Assembly: GCF_003751605.1 (NCBI RefSeq)
Contig: NZ_RJVJ01000002.1
Coordinates: 1,236,001-1,300,000 of the forward strand
From: Kitasatospora cineracea
Lineage (GTDB): Bacteria; Actinomycetota; Actinomycetes; Streptomycetales; Streptomycetaceae
Length of the DNA stretch: 64,000 bases
Direction of reading: 5' to 3'
Shown in pieces: positions 61,850 through 64,000 of the stretch. Position numbers and translations under genes: made by a program. The first letter of the stretch is position 1; every line of letters begins with the position of its first letter. The notes under the pieces are model-generated. The model saw nothing but the letters and a program-made list of their open reading frames with translations, did no database searches and was not told the origin of the DNA.

Positions 61850-61988
61850 CCTATCGGGTATTCAGCGAACACACTTTTCAGTTGAAAGTTGTGTTACTTA
61901 ACCTGGCGGAGCCAAGAAAACTAGGCTCCGGACCGGCGATAGCTGTTCGCTACCCGGGAACCACACAGTGAACGCGAGCGTCTGAGGA

Positions 61989-64000
<2,012 letters not shown>

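Noticed and set aside
61850..61988. tRNA gene in the 23S-5S spacer
   Set aside because: No cloverleaf or conserved T-loop sequence could be seen in the 139 bases.

Overview
The window is high-GC actinobacterial chromosome. Start codons are often GTG or TTG, third codon positions are almost all G or C, and the 23S rRNA carries the long helix-54 insertion typical of Actinobacteria. The order der-cmk-tyrA / scpB-scpA-parA-ald / pyrG / recN-nadK-tlyA is the conserved core arrangement of Streptomycetaceae. A Streptomyces or Kitasatospora is the best guess; the genus is inference.

Positions 1-10.6 kb hold what looks like a beta-1,3-glucan utilisation regulon: an ABC importer (lipoprotein plus two permeases), an intracellular GH1 beta-glucosidase cut by the left edge, a large secreted GH81 endo-beta-1,3-glucanase, and a LacI-family regulator. 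The divergent promoters in front of the lipoprotein gene and the GH81 gene each carry a perfect TGAGAGCGCTCTCA operator, and a one-mismatch copy lies upstream of the regulator gene. A small secreted protein and a class A beta-lactamase sit between the GH81 and regulator genes.

Positions 10.6-20 kb are accessory: DUF1684 protein, TesB thioesterase, AlkB-like dioxygenase, ClC chloride channel with CBS domains, MarR regulator, a metallo-beta-lactamase-fold protein that appears to lack its metal ligands, a TetR/DUF4865 pair, and two resuscitation-promoting-factor-like proteins.

Positions 20-48 kb are mostly core: two lineage-type hypotheticals, der, cmk, tyrA, a pair of DUF4139 (MuiA-like) proteins, DUF952, a TrmB/LuxR-type regulator, an rRNA pseudouridine synthase, scpB-scpA, a small partner gene coupled to parA, alanine dehydrogenase, an NB-ARC/TPR gene with an apparent frameshift, a Nudix hydrolase, CTP synthase, a GH15 enzyme, a membrane protein, a GT4 glycosyltransferase and recN. 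A 142-bp imperfect palindrome lies upstream of the frameshifted gene.

Positions 48.1-51.7 kb (a hypothetical, a YczE-type membrane protein and a divergent MocR regulator) separate recN from nadK and look like an insertion into the core block. Then follow nadK, tlyA, a 51-residue gene, a histone-H1-like protein, an SCP2 protein, a lipoprotein, a HAD phosphatase, a TPR protein and a DUF1015 protein. The right end has a 749-residue protein with about 450 residues of Arg/Gly/Asp repeats, a strong terminator, 5S rRNA and the 3' two thirds of 23S rRNA, both on the minus strand. No tRNA, CRISPR array, transposase or integrase was found.
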